Positions 1-11,677 of a stretch of 64,000 bases of DNA are shown piece after piece. The DNA comes from Cryptomeria japonica (lineage: Eukaryota; Streptophyta; Pinopsida; Cupressales; Cupressaceae). The notes under the pieces were generated by a model. That model searched no databases. It was not told the origin of the DNA and worked only from the letters and a program-made list of their open reading frames with translations. Location: contig NC_081406.1 of the NCBI RefSeq assembly GCF_030272615.1, positions 114,481,783 to 114,545,782 of the forward strand. The letters run 5' to 3'. The translations under genes were made by a program, and so were the position numbers. Numbering within the stretch: the first letter of the stretch is position 1; every line of letters starts with the position of its first letter.

Positions 1-2
1 TG

Positions 3-623
3 TTGCAACCTTTGTTTTTGAATGTCTGGTGGCAGTTGTTGACATTGATATGTTGATTTAACTTGTTGATATTCCACCATTGGTTGGACTATTTTTTGAC
101 ATTGTATAGTTGGTTGGACATATTGTTGAAATTGGACCATTGGTTGTGTTTGTTGGAAATGTTCGAACTGTTGAACCATTGGTTGTGATGGTTGAAAATC
201 TGATTGATAGTAAACACCTTCTTGTTCTTGTTGTGGAGGCACATAATGTTGAAATTGATGTTGTCTCTTTTCTTGAAATTGTTTCATCATCTCTATTTGG
301 GAGAGGAGAGCTGGTATGTCTGATCGTTCAAGAAGAGATCTTACATCAATTGGCTCAATATTTGGATTACGACCTTGAAATTTTTGAAACATTTTGGATG
401 TTTGTGATCTATTCTTCTGAATGTTTTTCACTCTTTGTTCCAATATCTCATTTTCTTGAGTTAGCTTCTCCTCTAACTTTTGTATTTGGAGACTTGTTTC
501 ATCATAAAGAGTTTGATCGATATTGCCTTGTTGTTGGGTGGGATAGAATTGTAATTGCATTGTCGGTTGATATGTCAAACTTTGTTGTATCATTGGCACT
601 TGGAACCTTGTTTCAATAGACAT
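3..623 (-). CDS. Q-rich Gag-like N-terminal region, open at window edge
   Basis: About 207 codons run from an ATG at 623-621 to the left edge without a stop. The protein is very rich in Gln (for example PTQQQGNIDQT near residue 30 and repeated QPMVQ segments near the C-terminal end of what is visible). A probable coiled coil lies around residues 45-75 (LEEKLTQENEILEQRV). No zinc knuckle or capsid motif is reached before the edge. Position, directly downstream of an LTR, a primer-binding site and a leader on the same strand, makes it the Gag start of G1; that is inference from layout, not from a recognised domain. The plus-strand frame over the same bases (110-619) is a shadow. Confidence 0.55.
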   Translation of the reverse strand, partial: MSIETRFQVPMIQQSLTYQPTMQLQFYPTQQQGNIDQTLYDETSLQIQKLEEKLTQENEILEQRVKNIQKNRSQTSKMFQKFQGRNPNIEPIDVRSLLERSDIPALLSQIEMMKQFQEKRQHQFQHYVPPQQEQEGVYYQSDFQPSQPMVQQFEHFQQTQPMVQFQQYVQPTIQCQKIVQPMVEYQQVKSTYQCQQLPPDIQKQRLQ

Positions 624-1524
624 GTCACTTATGCAAATGCAATATTTTTGGAATTTTTCAAGGATAATATATGATATGCAACTAAATGCAAACTAAACTG
701 ATGAAAATGCAATCTATGGCAAGAGTGCAACCTATGTTTTTGGTGTTTTTGAAGATTTTGACAAACTTTTGAAATGCAAATCTAAAAGAGACCTTTAGGA
801 AATTGAAATGATGTCTAGACCTCAAAGGACAAAAGGACTAAGTGACAAAAGGACAAGATGGCTATGTCTCCCCTATATGCTTGGATACTAAGCTAGGTTT
901 GATGAAATGACATTGATGACAAAAGGACAAAAGGTCTGATAAGGTCTAGACTTCTTAACAATGACTTAGGGTTTATCAAAGATTTGGATTACTCAAGTAT
1001 GACAAAACCTAGCTTTGACACTATATGCAAAGGGACAATTAATATGATATGATAATGACTTAAGCTTAATGAAGAGACTTAGGGTATGCAATGTATGACA
1101 ATGGTATGACTTTAATGCAAGAGGACACATGCAAATGGATGACCCCTATTGAAAGGAGTATGACTTAGGTGAAATCTATCCTTGGTACTTGACAATGAAT
1201 TTTGCAAAATGCAACCTAGGATGAACCTAAATGCAAGTGACATGAATGTTAAGACAAGATTTTGAACAATGTTTGATAATCATGTTGGAAGATGTGTTGA
1301 ATTTGAACTTTGTTGGATGAAATACTCTTGTGCTTAATCTTATGTTAGATCAATTTGTTTTGCTTTTGAAATGGGATACAATTCAACTTTTGACAAGCAA
1401 AGAATACAAGAGATTTCAGCTTAGACTCAAGACAATCATGCTCATTTCCACATTTCTTATGGTAGGCAAAGACATTAGGTACTTGAGAGGTAGACTCATT
1501 ATGAGATTCAAGGAGAATACATAG

Positions 1525-2040
1525 ATGCTTGACCCCACAGGCTCCCCTCCATGGCACTCACTTCTCAGGGCAGCCAAGCATCAGTCCCCATGGAAATCTC
1601 CCCATGGCGAACTTAGTATCTCTTCCAAGTATCTGAATTTGTCCTTCTCAAGCAACTAGAAGGGTTTTGGGCCTCTAAAAACAAGGTGTTTAGTAAGGAT
1701 TTTTGTTAAGCATTACTCCTTGATATCACACAAGCATGATTGAGACATTAAGCCCATCAAGATACCAAACAAATGTAGTCGCGTAGGCACGATTTAGACC
1801 AAGAGGCCCTACTTAGATGTTGATATGAGAAAGAGTTCAAGGGTCATCACTTCCCAAGTAACTGCAATTCCCACGTAGCACTTCCTTCAAAGCTTTCGCC
1901 CATCAGGTATTTTTTTATAGTGAGTTAGAATGCCAAGGAATTCTAGCCGTACTCACTTTGGGTTGTTCCCTTCTCACGATTATCACTTGCTTGCAAAAGC
2001 AAAGTGGTCGGGAAGGCAGGCCCTCTAAAGGAGACACTCA
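1525..2040 (-). other. Conserved leader block shared by G1 and G3
   Basis: Segments 1525-1640, 1660-1700 and 1948-2040 match 20461-20560, 20610-20660 and 20868-20950 of G3 in the same order and with nearly the same spacing. Shared words include AAGCATCAGTCCCCATG, CTCCCCATGGCGAACTT and GCAGGCCCTCTAAAG (CAGGCCCTCTAAAG in G3). No frame is open in both copies, so conservation at RNA or DNA level is more likely than a protein. Confidence 0.7.
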
Positions 2041-2414
2041 ATCAACACAAGCATGGTATCAAAGATCTGGATTTCTGATCACCCTAAGAAGGATGAGAGC
2101 ATACTCTCCTACTCCAATGTCATACTTAACAATCAAAGAAAACAAAAGTTTATTCCAACCTATTTAAAAATCACTAAGTGCCTAATTAAAAATCACAAAC
2201 ACAAAAGTTTGGTTGTTTCTCCAAGGCAACCTGCAAAACCCAAGTTAGAGGTTTGATTTGTTGTCTTTGACCATCGATTTTGCATAACACATGTTAGTAG
2301 TTTGATTTATAGTCTTTTCCATGCGTATGCCAAGATTCTGCACAAATAATTAGTACCAAAATCCAAAGCACAAAAAATAGAATGCAAAAACACCAAAAAT
2401 TTCAAGTAAACACT

Positions 2415-2570
2415 GCATTTTTCACCTCTGTTCTGGACTTTACACAAGCGCAGAACTCATGACACAGGTGCAAGATGTCTAACACAAGCGTAGAATGTTG
2501 CATACATAGGCGCAAGATGCATGACATAGGTGCAAGATGCTTCACACAAGCGCAGAAGTCTCCAGAATAC
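2415..2570. repeat. Short dispersed repeat cluster in G1 leader
   Basis: A run of degenerate units of roughly 20-25 bases built on ACACAAGCGCAGA and ATAGGTGCAAGATGC. It occupies the same place, just inside the primer-binding site, as the ACAGACGCG repeats of G3. Confidence 0.65.
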
Positions 2571-2659
2571 CCTGCACGACCTTGTTTTTGGGTTTTTGAC
2601 CTGCAAAATCAACTTAGAAGCACTCCAAAACATAGTAAAGGGGTTAGAAGGTTAGTACT

Positions 2660-2675
2660 CACATCGGGTTCACCA
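2660..2675 (-). promoter_or_regulatory. Probable primer-binding site of G1
   Basis: On the minus strand, five bases inside the LTR, the sequence reads TGGTGAACCCGATGTG: the TGG expected against a tRNA CCA end, followed by a potential acceptor-stem match. G5 has the same word with one change at 55380-55365. I cannot name the tRNA with confidence; it is not initiator Met. Confidence 0.65.
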
Positions 2676-2680
2676 ATTAA

Positions 2681-3920
2681 TGTAAGGTAGGAAATAGGAA
2701 ATCATCAAAACAAGTAGATCAAAAGACTAGACATGATAACTCAATCATAAGAGCACTCATTGCAAATGAACCTATCCTAAAACACATTCAATAGAGACAT
2801 TAAATGAAACATTCAAAAGCAAAGATTATGCAAACTGGATGATGATTTGAATGCTCCTTCCATGCGGCTCCATTGTTCTTCTTTCCTCTTCAAATGGTTG
2901 GATTGTGGATCTCACCTACAAGTGCACATACAATTGAAAGCAAGATTGACATTGATGAAAAGCTCAAGAGTACTAGAAGCGTAAATTCGATAGTCTGATT
3001 AGGGATTATTAGTTATTAGCGGCTAGGGATTTGATTGAAGAAAAATCATCCAATTTATAGAAGAATTGGATAGATGAACAAATTAGCATGATAGTGATTC
3101 GAATGGAAATTCAAATCAAGAATAGCAAAATTATGACATGTCTATGACAAATTGCTATGCAAGGATTTATGACAATTTATGACAATTTATGACAAATTGC
3201 TATGCAAGGATTTATGACAAGATTTTGAAATAGAAATAGACATTTAGGAGAAATTAGAAAATTAAATTGGAAATAAAGACTTGGAAATTAGGAAATTGAT
3301 GAAAAATAGGTAAATTAATTAATAATTTCTCATTTATTAATTAATTCACAAAAGAGGAATAATTAGCCAATTAAATGAACATTTAATTGCAATGAGAAGA
3401 CTTAGGATAAATAAATAATTTATTAATCCTAGAGAGAGAAATGACAAATTAGGTTAAATGATTAAATCATGAAACCCTAAAGAGATGGATTAGCAATGCA
3501 AAGATGACAATTAGGTCTTGACAAAGGATAGTTGATATCAATTCGATCATGATTTTGAATTGATAAATGACCAGTGTTGATAAATGATTTGATTAAGATT
3601 GATTGACAAAAATCAATGACAGATTGACCAAATTGACATGATTGAAAAGGACAAGGATCGATGATGAATCGATTGCAATATGACAAGATTGACAAGGACA
3701 AAGATCGACCAAAATCATGACTGAAGATTATTGTTGACAAGACCAAATTCAAAGACGAGATGAATGAAGAATGTAGAAGAATGACTTGATGCTCGCAAAT
3801 GATAAAAACCAAGTGCATGACATAGGAGAAATGTTAATGTGATGCAAAAACCTAAAATGAGGCAATGCGCAAATGTTAAAATATGATTCCGCAAGCGTTG
3901 ACCATTTTTAGGTGTCTACA
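2681..3920 (-). repeat. 5' LTR of G1
   Basis: 1240 bases beginning TGTAAGG and ending GTCTACA on the plus strand. Homologous along its length to 5234-6735 and, inverted, to 29787-31391. It is the shortest of the three because the GATCGAT/TTGTCAT minisatellite in its middle is smaller. Confidence 0.85.
3053..3059 (-). promoter_or_regulatory. Putative TATA box in G1 LTR
   Basis: TATAAAT on the minus strand, in the same alignment position as TATAAAT at 31052-31058 of solo LTR G4. About 370 bases of LTR follow it, which would be the R-U5 part. No other promoter signal is visible. Confidence 0.4.
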
Positions 3921-3925
3921 CATGT

Positions 3926-5233
3926 CAATAGCTATAGAGTTATCACAATAGATAACTACTAGTTCACTACAATTTACCTTGATATCCTTCAACATTTGTT
4001 TCATCCACAAGACGAGTGCAATTAGTTGTTGCTGCAACATATTCGGCTTCTACAGTAGATAAAGAAATGCATGACTATTTTTGTTGATCCTTGAAACCAA
4101 TTTCTTTCCAAGAAAGAGAGCTCCACCAGAAGTTCTCTTCCTATCATTAGTATCTCCTACCTAATCTGAATTTGTATATGCACATAAAGTGAAGTTATCC
4201 TCTCTAGAATACCATAAGCCATATTCTATTTTTCCTTGCAAATACCAGAATATCCTCTTTACTGCACATTCATGATTTTCTTTAGGATTACTTTGATATC
4301 TTGAAACAATACTTACTACATTCATAATATCTAGTCTAGTCTGAGTTAGATATAAAAAGCCACCAATCATAGACTTATACCTTGTCAGATTCATCGGTGC
4401 AGATGTGTCTTTGATAGACAATTTCTCACTTGTCACCATAGGAGTACTTACCGGTTTGATATTATCCATACCAAACTTCTTCAACAATTCCCTTAGATAC
4501 TTAATTTGACAGATAAAGATGCCTTTGTTAGTTTGAGTTATCTGCAAACCTAAGAAAAATCTCATCTCACCAATCATGGACATTTCAAATTCATTCTTCT
4601 TATTATTAGGGAATTCCATGCACAATTTATCTTCACCTCCAAAAATGATATCATCAAGAAATACTTCAATAATCAGAATATAATCATCAATAATCTTATA
4701 ATATAAATTGCTATTGGCACAGCCTTTAGTAAAACCAATCTTCAAAAGCTATTTATCTAACCTTGCATACCAAGCTCTAGGAGCTTGTTTCAATCCATAT
4801 AATGTTTTCCTTAACCTTCAAACCATATATTTATCATCTGTCAATGAAAATCCATCATGATTCTCAATGTATACCTCTTCTTCAAGTTAACCATTCAAAA
4901 ATGCACATTTAACATCCATTTAATAGATCTTATAGTTCTTATAAGATGCATAGGCAAGAGATAGTCTAACAGCTTCAATTCTAGCTACATGTGCAAATGT
5001 CTCACCATAATCAATTCCTTCCATTTGAGAATATCCTTTACAAACCAGTCTAGCCTTGTTTCTTACAACTTGACCATCCACATTTAGTTTATTACTAAAA
5101 ACCCATTTAGTTCTAGTAACATTCTTATTTTTAGGTCGGGGAACTAAAGTCCAAGACTCATTCTTCTCTATCTGATCTAATTCATCTTCCATAGCCTTTA
5201 ACCAATTTTTATCTTTATAAGCTTCAATAACAG
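3926..5233 (-). pseudogene. Copia pol fragment F: reverse transcriptase and RNase H
   Basis: Minus-strand copia polymerase. From 5233 leftward the palm reads KNWLKAMEDELDQIEKN, TKWVFSNKLNVDG and YSQMEGIDYGETFA (N-terminal reverse transcriptase). At about 4660 the catalytic region reads VFLDDIIFGG, where copia normally has YVDD; the two Asp are kept. Downstream come TRYKSMIGGFLYLTQTR and an RNase H start (WYSREDNFTLCAYTNSD), with more RNase H (STVEAEYVAAT) near 4060. 5233-4161 stays in one frame but has stops, for example at 4920 and between 4919 and 4746. The 3' end is cut by G1 at 3921 and the integrase side is separated by solo LTR G2. An old, inactive copy. Confidence 0.9.
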
Positions 5234-6735
5234 TGTACGTTAGGAAATAGGAAATCATCACAAGCAAATATAAAAAACTAATCATTAGCCCAATCACAAA
5301 ACTAGAATGAAATGAATCTATCCTAAGCACATTCAATAGAGACATGAGATAAAAGCATTCAAAAACAAAAGATTATGCAAACCATAGACATGACTTGAAT
5401 GCTCCTTCATGCGGCTCCATTGTTCTTCTTTCCTCTTCAAATGGTTGGATTGTGGATCTCACCTACAAGTGCACACACACAATTGAAAGCAAGATGGATA
5501 TTGATTATGGTGCAAGAGTACTTGAAATATGATTGTTTTGACAAGGTGATTATTTCGACAAAGTAATTACCAATTACAAATTATTAGCCTTGATTGATGA
5601 AGATCATCCAATTTATAGAAGAATTGGAGAGATGAACAAATTAGCATGAAAGTGATTCAAATGGAAATTCAAATCAAGAATAGAAAATTATGACATGTCT
5701 ATGACAAATTGCTATGCAAGGATTTATGACAATTTATGACAAATTATGACAAATTTCTATGTCATTCCCATGAATTTAGGAGAGAAATTGGAGGAAATTG
5801 AAATTAAGAAATTAGAAAATTAGGAAATTAGAGAATTAAGAATTTAGGAATTAAGAAATTGATGGAAATTAGAAATTAGTGAATTAATCAATAATTTCAT
5901 TTATTAATTCATTCACAAAAGGAATAATTAGCCAATTAAATGAATATTTAATTGTAATGAGAAGACGTAGAATAAATAAGTAATTTATTAATCCTAAAGG
6001 AAGAAAATGACAAACAAGGTTAAATGATTAAATCATGAAACCCTAGAAGATGAATTAGGTCTTGATTTGATTTGATTTGATTTTGGATTGATAAATGACC
6101 AATGTGATAAATGATTTGATTGAGAAAATGCGCCAATTGACGAGGAACAATGGCAAATTGATCCAAATTGACATAATTGAGATAGATAATGATTGATGAC
6201 AAATCGATCGCAAAATGACAAGATCGACAAGAGGACAAGAATCGATGACAAAATGGACTGCAAGACGACAAGATTGAAAATGACCACGATCGATGAAAAA
6301 TTGATCGCAAAATGACAAAATTGAAAAGTGACAACGATCGATGACAAATCGATCGCATGATGACAAGATTGAAAAGAGGACAAAACCCTAATTAGGATTG
6401 ATGATGTCCAAAATGATAAGATTGATGATAAGATTTATAAGAGGACAAAACCCTAATTAGGATTGATGATGTCCAAAATGATGACAAATTAGCACGCACA
6501 TTGATGCAACAAGATAAAATCGATCAAAATCATGACTGGATAGTGTTGTCAACAAGACCAAATTTGAGGACGAGATGATTGAAGAATGTAGAAGAATGAC
6601 TCGATGTTCGCAAATGATAAAGACCAAGTGCGTGACATAGGAGAAATGTTAATGCGACGCAAAAACCTAAAATGAGGCAATGCGCAAATGTTAAAGTATG
6701 ACTTCGCAAGCGTTGACCATTTTTAGGTGCCTACA
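5234..6735 (-). mobile_element. Solo LTR G2, gypsy family of G1
   Basis: 1502 bases, TGTACG to CCTACA, flanked by a perfect AACAG target duplication (5229-5233 and 6736-6740). It separates the two halves of copia fragment F. No internal element sequence is present, so it is a solo LTR left by LTR-LTR recombination. The centre (about 6190-6370) is a minisatellite of GATCGAT and TGACAAATCGATCGCA units; its open frames on the minus strand are repeat translations, not genes. Confidence 0.92.
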
Positions 6736-6740
6736 AACAG

Positions 6741-7215
6741 ATGTCAGTTTAATTTGAGAAATAAGACATACCTCTTCATTTTCTAGTCTTCTTCTTGTCA
6801 TAACTCGCTTGTTCCTATCTCCAATGATTTGAACTTCAGAATGATTTAACCCTACATACCTTGGTGTCTTTTGAACTTTAGGTTCAATGTTCTGATCATT
6901 AGTCACAGTTGAATTTTCTGATTGTGTTGGTGTAAATGTCTTAGTGTCTTGTACTAGTTGAGGCATTGCCGGTTCAGTTATGATCATTTCCACTGTCGGT
7001 TCCCTATCATATGATATATATTGATTTTTGTATTACTCATCCACTTTCACATTTGTGCTCTCCACAATTTTGTGTAATCTTATGTCATAACATCTATATG
7101 CTTTTCTTTGAATTGAATATCCAAGAAATATCCCTTCATCACATCTAGGATCAAACTTCCCAATTGAATCATCCCTTTTGATATATTATTTACTTCCAAA
7201 AATTCTAAAATATTT
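6741..7215 (-). pseudogene. Copia pol fragment F: integrase end and linker to reverse transcriptase
   Basis: Minus-strand reading gives IKYFRIFGSK then DEGIFLGYSIQRKAYRCYD, which is the conserved region at the C-terminal side of copia integrase, followed by a low-complexity linker and TRRRLENEEVCLISQ just before the reverse transcriptase. It continues in 5233-3926 once solo LTR G2 and one copy of its target duplication are set aside. It contains stops (for example after FGSK). The upstream part of integrase is missing where element A begins. Confidence 0.8.
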
Positions 7216-7220
7216 AATAG

Positions 7221-9357
7221 TGTTGGCAAATGCACACTCCAAAGAGAAATTGTAGGTGATTGAAGGTATTGTCATTGATAGCAACCTTACAATCATGTGA
7301 TACCAATAGAAACCGGCACCGGCAGACTCTACACCGGCATACAAAACACTGGCACAAAAAGGAAGAATACCGATACCCTGGCCGACAAGAATTTTGTATA
7401 AACATATTTTGTAATTAATTGTGATGATGCAGAATAGAAGGACTCCCAACGTTTGAAGATGCAGGTATCATGAGAAGAAATGAATAAATAGTGAGTGTGT
7501 CCACATCAGATCACATGTGCCTGTTTGAAGATATGTTGCACAAACAGGGAACTCACATGAGTAGATGACAAAGCATCACTCCAATGATAAGTTCATCTTA
7601 TCTCACATTATGCATTGCATGCATCATAGTCCCTTGAGATAAGGTAGATGAGGAAAAGGCAGGTGTTTGAAGGTTCACACTGGATCTATTGGTGATCAGA
7701 GAGAATGCCTTAAGTGCATGAGAATAGGGTTATGCACTAGATCGACAGAGAAGGCATGTTGAAGTCTAAAGGAAGTCTAAAGTGTTTGTCACCTTGACAA
7801 ACCAATAGAGGAATGAACAGATTTGATCATGGAGAAAGGAAAGGCTAAGAAGATGCAAACATAGAAATTTGACCTGACTAAAGATGGAGTCTTGTGAAGT
7901 TTGAGGACATCGTGTCATTAAGAGTGATAATCGGTAAGTCCACTAGTAATATGGAAAAGGTGCAGATGCAAAAGACTTCCCACTAGATGGGAATGTGCAT
8001 GCTTAGGTGTGTCATGTCTGAAGACTAGTTGTGGTGTTCCCCCGGTAGTTCAGTAGAGTGCAGACATGAAGAGTGAACTGATAGAATGTGAGATGATGGC
8101 AGGTTTAGTAAACCGATAGAAAGGAGGAACCGGTAGAATGTTTAGTCAGTGATCTTGTAAGGACCGACATGAAGAGTCAAAGTGGCAGAGCTCGTTGACT
8201 AGGATGCCACATGGAGTCAACATGGTGAACTTGCATCGGATGAAGATGGAATATACACCAACGGGGTAGTTGTAGAGCTAGTTGACTTTAAAACAAATTG
8301 CGAAGCTTGAGGTGAAGTTGCAGAAGTGCATGGGTCAAGATTAAATGGACAAGAAAGGATCAAGGATAGACTAATCAAGTAGATCAAAGTAGTTGAAGCA
8401 ACCCATCATGCCATTAATGGAAATTGACCAAGATGCATGCTGACAAATTGTTTGCAGGTTACTGAAGAAGGAAGACATGTTCTAGAAGGTGCATTGATGG
8501 TGGACTTGTGTAGGTGGATGTCAGGAAGATCTAATTGGATTTGGTATGCCTCGATGAAGGTGATGAAATCCTAACCACCTGGATTTTGAATTAGTCTTGG
8601 TGGGAAAACCTGGTTATAAGTATGAAGGCCAAAGAAATTATTTGTTGCTGCTGAATAGAGAGAATATTGTGCTATTGAAAAATGGTAGACTTCTACAAGC
8701 AGAGATAAGATCAGCTGAGTGCTTAATGAGCATCTAGTTGAAGCTTTCAACTGGTTGGAGAGAAGAACCAGTAGTCATTACACCAGTAGAGTGTGAAACT
8801 AGTGAAGTGCACTGAGTAGGGTGCAATTCTAGCAAAGAAGCAGCAGGTGTAGAATAGGAAAAAGTGTAAGTCGATAAAGGAGAGAAGGTACTTCACCGAC
8901 AAAGTAAGATATTTGATAAGGTTGCACGATTCACTTTTAACATGATGATAACTTATGTATTTGAAGTTTGCATTATGAACACAAAGTTGTAGCCTTGTGC
9001 AGGGGTTGGATCTCCTTTGGGTTGTGGCCCATAAATCTGTTAGGGGTTGTAGCTCCTTGGGTTGGTGCCCTAAATTTTGTAACTATGTTTTACTGTGAGG
9101 TTGGATTGGAGTAGTAGACCCCAACAACATTTCTCATTGAGGTTTTTCCCACATTGGGTTTTCCTTATATATACTGGTGTTATGTGATGTCCCCTTGTGA
9201 GTGTGTTTGGATTTCCGTTAGTCTTCTCCATAACAGGTAAGTCTGCATTTAATTAAATCTATCAACCCGTATGCTCACAAAGGACTACAAAATAAAAATA
9301 GATTTGAGAACCATTGATTCACCCCCTCCCCCTCTCAGTGGTGCAATGTGTCTAAAA
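7221..9357 (+). repeat. 5' LTR of element A
   Basis: Matches 24450-26455 from about 7420 onward (shared words: GTTGCACAAACA, TAGTCCCTTGAGATAAGGTAG, GGGGTTGTAGCTCCTTGGGTTGGTGCCCTAAA in part). The right end lies just before the primer-binding site. The left end is uncertain: the first 200 bases barely match the 3' copy. No gene is seen in it. Confidence 0.75.
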
Positions 9358-9359
9358 AT

Positions 9360-9371
9360 TGGTATCAGAGC
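9360..9371 (+). promoter_or_regulatory. Primer-binding site of element A (initiator-Met tRNA)
   Basis: TGGTATCAGAGC, the standard plant copia primer site complementary to the 3' end of initiator-Met tRNA, two bases after the LTR end. Confidence 0.92.
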
Positions 9372-9430
9372 ATAGGTTCCCAGCTAGATGAGCTTTTTCC
9401 AACTTGGGTATATTTTGGCTTAAGGACACA

Positions 9431-9936
9431 ATGGTCTATTTTGTGTCAATCCCTACTCCAATGTTTGATGGTTCAAACTATGTTGTATGGAGTTGTAGAA
9501 TGGAAGTCTTTCTATCTTCCCTAGGGTATGATGTGTGGATGGTAATTGTTAATGATCTTCCTAGGTATGTCAATCCTCCCTCCGGATCTAAAGATGAAAG
9601 AAAATACATATGTAATGAAGAAGCCATGAAGTCCATAGTCAGTGGGCTCATCGGTAATGTTTCCTCATAGGTAGATAGATGCAAATCGGAAAAGAGTCAA
9701 TGGGATAGACTGAAGAAGCTATATGAAAATGAGCCCTACACCACTGAATCAACTTGTGAGAGTGAGAAGAACTTCACAACGGATTTGTGTGCAAGTGACA
9801 AAAGTAGTTCAGATAGCTGCAGCTACAATGTTGATAAGGAGACTCATCTTTTCATTGCCCATGAGATAGACATTGAGGGTCACACATCAAAAGGAGATAA
9901 TGCAAATAGATTTAGCTGACAAGATAAATTTGGAAG
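9431..9936 (+). pseudogene. Copia Gag N-terminal part, element A
   Basis: From ATG at 9431 the protein contains PTPMFDGSNYVVWSCRMEVFL and SLGYDVWMVI, the N-terminal pattern of copia Gag (DUF4219/UBN2 type), then SQWDRLKKLYENEP, the next conserved block. The central part of the family domain is shortened. A TAG at 9668 and a TGA at 9917 break the frame. G3 is inserted at 9937 after the first copy of GGAAG; removing G3 and one target copy keeps the frame into the acidic stretch at 22485. Confidence 0.8.
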
Positions 9937-10710
9937 TGTTTATGGTGAAAATGGATAACAATAATAACAAAATTGAAAGGCTAAATGAATTCAACCACAA
10001 AACCCTAGCCTAACAATAACAAAGATCCACCATAACATATGAAGATTACCTAAGACAATGTAAATAAAACAAAATCACAAAGATGATACCATCACATGTC
10101 CAATAGGGTTTTTTGATCTCCATTCTTCCTATCTCCATTGATCTTGCTTGATATATTTGCTCTCAGATTTTATGTGCACAAGAGCTCAACAAAGAACGAA
10201 ATGTGGTTGCAAGTAGGATCGTAGTATAGTCAAATGATTAAGTTGTTAGCTCATTAGGGTTTGATAATGAAGGAAGCATCTCCTTATATAGAAGACACAA
10301 TATGAAATGGAGGGATAAGATTGAGAGGTGTAAAAAGGAGGTCGGCTAGGATTAGAGGGTAGGTAGAAGAAATAATAAAATAATAAAAGAGGTAGGTAGT
10401 GTAGGAATTAAGAGATGAATGACATGTGTCATAGGTAGAAAAAGCTAATGAATTAATTAAATAAATAAAGATTTATTTAATTAATAGAAGAAATGAGATC
10501 AATTAAATAAATAAAATATTTATTTAATTTAAGAAAATGATAATTTAAATAAATAAATGTATTTATTTAAATGAGAAATAAGGCTAGAAGAGGATAAAAT
10601 GAATTAATTAAATAAATAAATATTTATTTAATTAATAGAAGAATTAGGCTTAGAAAATTAAATAAATAAAATATTTATTTAATTAGACATGACAATTTTG
10701 GGTGTCTACA
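9937..10710 (-). repeat. 3' LTR of G3
   Basis: TG-to-CA LTR on the plus strand, nearly identical to 21711-22484. The stretch 10440-10685 is dominated by AAATAAATA/TATTTATTTAATTAAT palindromic AT sequence. Confidence 0.95.
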
Positions 10711-10724
10711 TTTTGCCCCTCTTT
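10711..10724 (-). promoter_or_regulatory. Polypurine tract of G3
   Basis: On the minus strand AAAGAGGGGCAAAA directly abuts the start of the 3' LTR, the expected place for plus-strand DNA priming. Confidence 0.85.
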
Positions 10725-11306
10725 GAGACAATGCGGCTTGTCGCGTTGTTTCAAAGAAGATAATATGGACTGATACAGAGTTGCCCCAAGATGGGAATGA
10801 TATGCCCCCTCGAGAGATTGGATGAAAATGTCTGAAAAGATTGCAGACAATCTCTCGATAAGAAAGAAAGGATAGAATGGATTGACCGGATAAAGTGACA
10901 AAGTCACGGGATAATGAAGACTGACTCAGAAAACAAGGGTGAGGGCTAGGGTAGGCTATAAGATAGACCACGGGGGAAAATACATCCTCATTGTCATCTA
11001 CACATCCAAGAGATTAAAGTGTAGAGTGAGATAGAGCAGCAGCAGTCAGCAGCGATGGCAATGGCTCACAGATTCGACTGTGTTCGCCGATTCTAGAGGC
11101 CAGCAGAGGCAGGAGATCTAGTAAGTACCACAAAACCTCCTTGTACTTTGATGCATTTATTGTTGTCATAAATGCATGTCAAGTAGTGCAATATGTCTTC
11201 AAGGTCAAATCGATAGTTCTGTGATGAACATACGCTATCGATTGGATAAGCTGCTGAGAGGATACACTCAAGCAAGTCCTCTAGGGAAGACTAGGATAGA
11301 TCAAGG
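10725..11306. other. Region between G3 polypurine tract and tandem array
   Basis: No convincing gene on either strand. By position it is the 3' untranslated part of the G3 transcript (minus) and the likely promoter region of the antisense PMD frame (plus). A plus-strand TATAAGATAG at about 10957 could be a TATA box; support is weak. Minus-strand frames at 10675-10971 overlap the LTR and polypurine tract and are not credible. Confidence 0.5.
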
Positions 11307-11581
11307 CACTTTGTGATGAATAGTGAGTACCAAGATAGAGTACTTTGTGATGAACAGGGAGTGCCCAAAGTATGAGCAGCACTTTGTGATGAACAAGGAG
11401 TGCAAGTGTGAGTAACACTTTGTGATGAACAGTGAGTGTCACACACGTAGTACTTTGTGATGAACAGGGAGTACTACTAGGATAGATAGTAACACTTTGT
11501 GATGAACAGTGAGTGTCACTAGGATAAATAGCTATGTGCATTTAGATAATTAGTAGCATTTTGTGAAAAATAGTGAATGCC
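11307..11581. repeat. Tandem array of seven hairpin-forming units
   Basis: Units start near 11307, 11341, 11380, 11416, 11451, 11493 and 11556 (spacing 34-42, last gap 63). The core is CACTTTGTGATGAACAGTGAG. Unit ends vary but stay complementary: GCACT with AGTGC (unit 3), ACACT with AGTGT (units 4 and 6), GTAGTACT with AGTACTAC (unit 5), GCATT with AATGC (unit 7). Units 1 and 2 have one-base mismatches. The array lies just upstream of the PMD frame. Confidence 0.85.
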
Positions 11582-11677
11582 ACTATGACTGACATGATTT
11601 GATTTGTTTGACTACAGGAGTACTTGCCGAAGCTGGAGTCATGGGAGAGATTCCCGTCGACGTAGAGGTTGTGACCT

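Larger units (their letters stand above)
624..2659 (-). other. Long untranslated leader of G1
   Basis: Two kilobases between the primer-binding site and the Gag start hold no convincing reading frame on either strand. The stretch contains a block shared with the leader of G3 (1525-2040) and a cluster of short GCGC-type repeats (2415-2570). The remainder (624-1524) is A-rich simple sequence with many copies of atgcaa, atgacaa and aaaggaca. Confidence 0.6.
1..3920 (-). mobile_element. Gypsy-type LTR retrotransposon G1, 5' portion (continues past left edge)
   Basis: Read on the minus strand the order is 5' LTR (3920-2681), primer-binding site (2675-2660), a leader of about 2 kb, then a Gag-like frame running off the window. 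The LTR has TG/CA ends and is the same family as the solo LTRs at 5234-6735 and 29787-31391. It interrupts the RNase H end of copia fragment F; the flanking five bases at 3921-3925 are CATGT, but the matching duplication lies outside the window. Gypsy assignment is inferred from the leader it shares with G3, which has a recognisable gypsy Gag; no pol is visible here. Confidence 0.75.

Noticed and set aside
110-619. Plus-strand 169-codon Val/Phe-rich frame
   Set aside because: Antisense shadow of the Q-rich Gag frame, which is open further and sits after an LTR and primer site on its own strand.
4161-5345. Active copia polymerase
   Set aside because: The catalytic Asp pair is present, but stops and two LTR insertions break the gene.
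6020-6383. Overlapping Ser/Ile/His-rich minus-strand frames
   Set aside because: They lie in the minisatellite of solo LTR G2; all three frames look alike, as expected of repeat DNA. The same applies to 30139-30577 in G4.
11307-11581. CRISPR-like array
   Set aside because: Spacing is irregular, spacers are repeats of one another, and the context is a plant retrotransposon.
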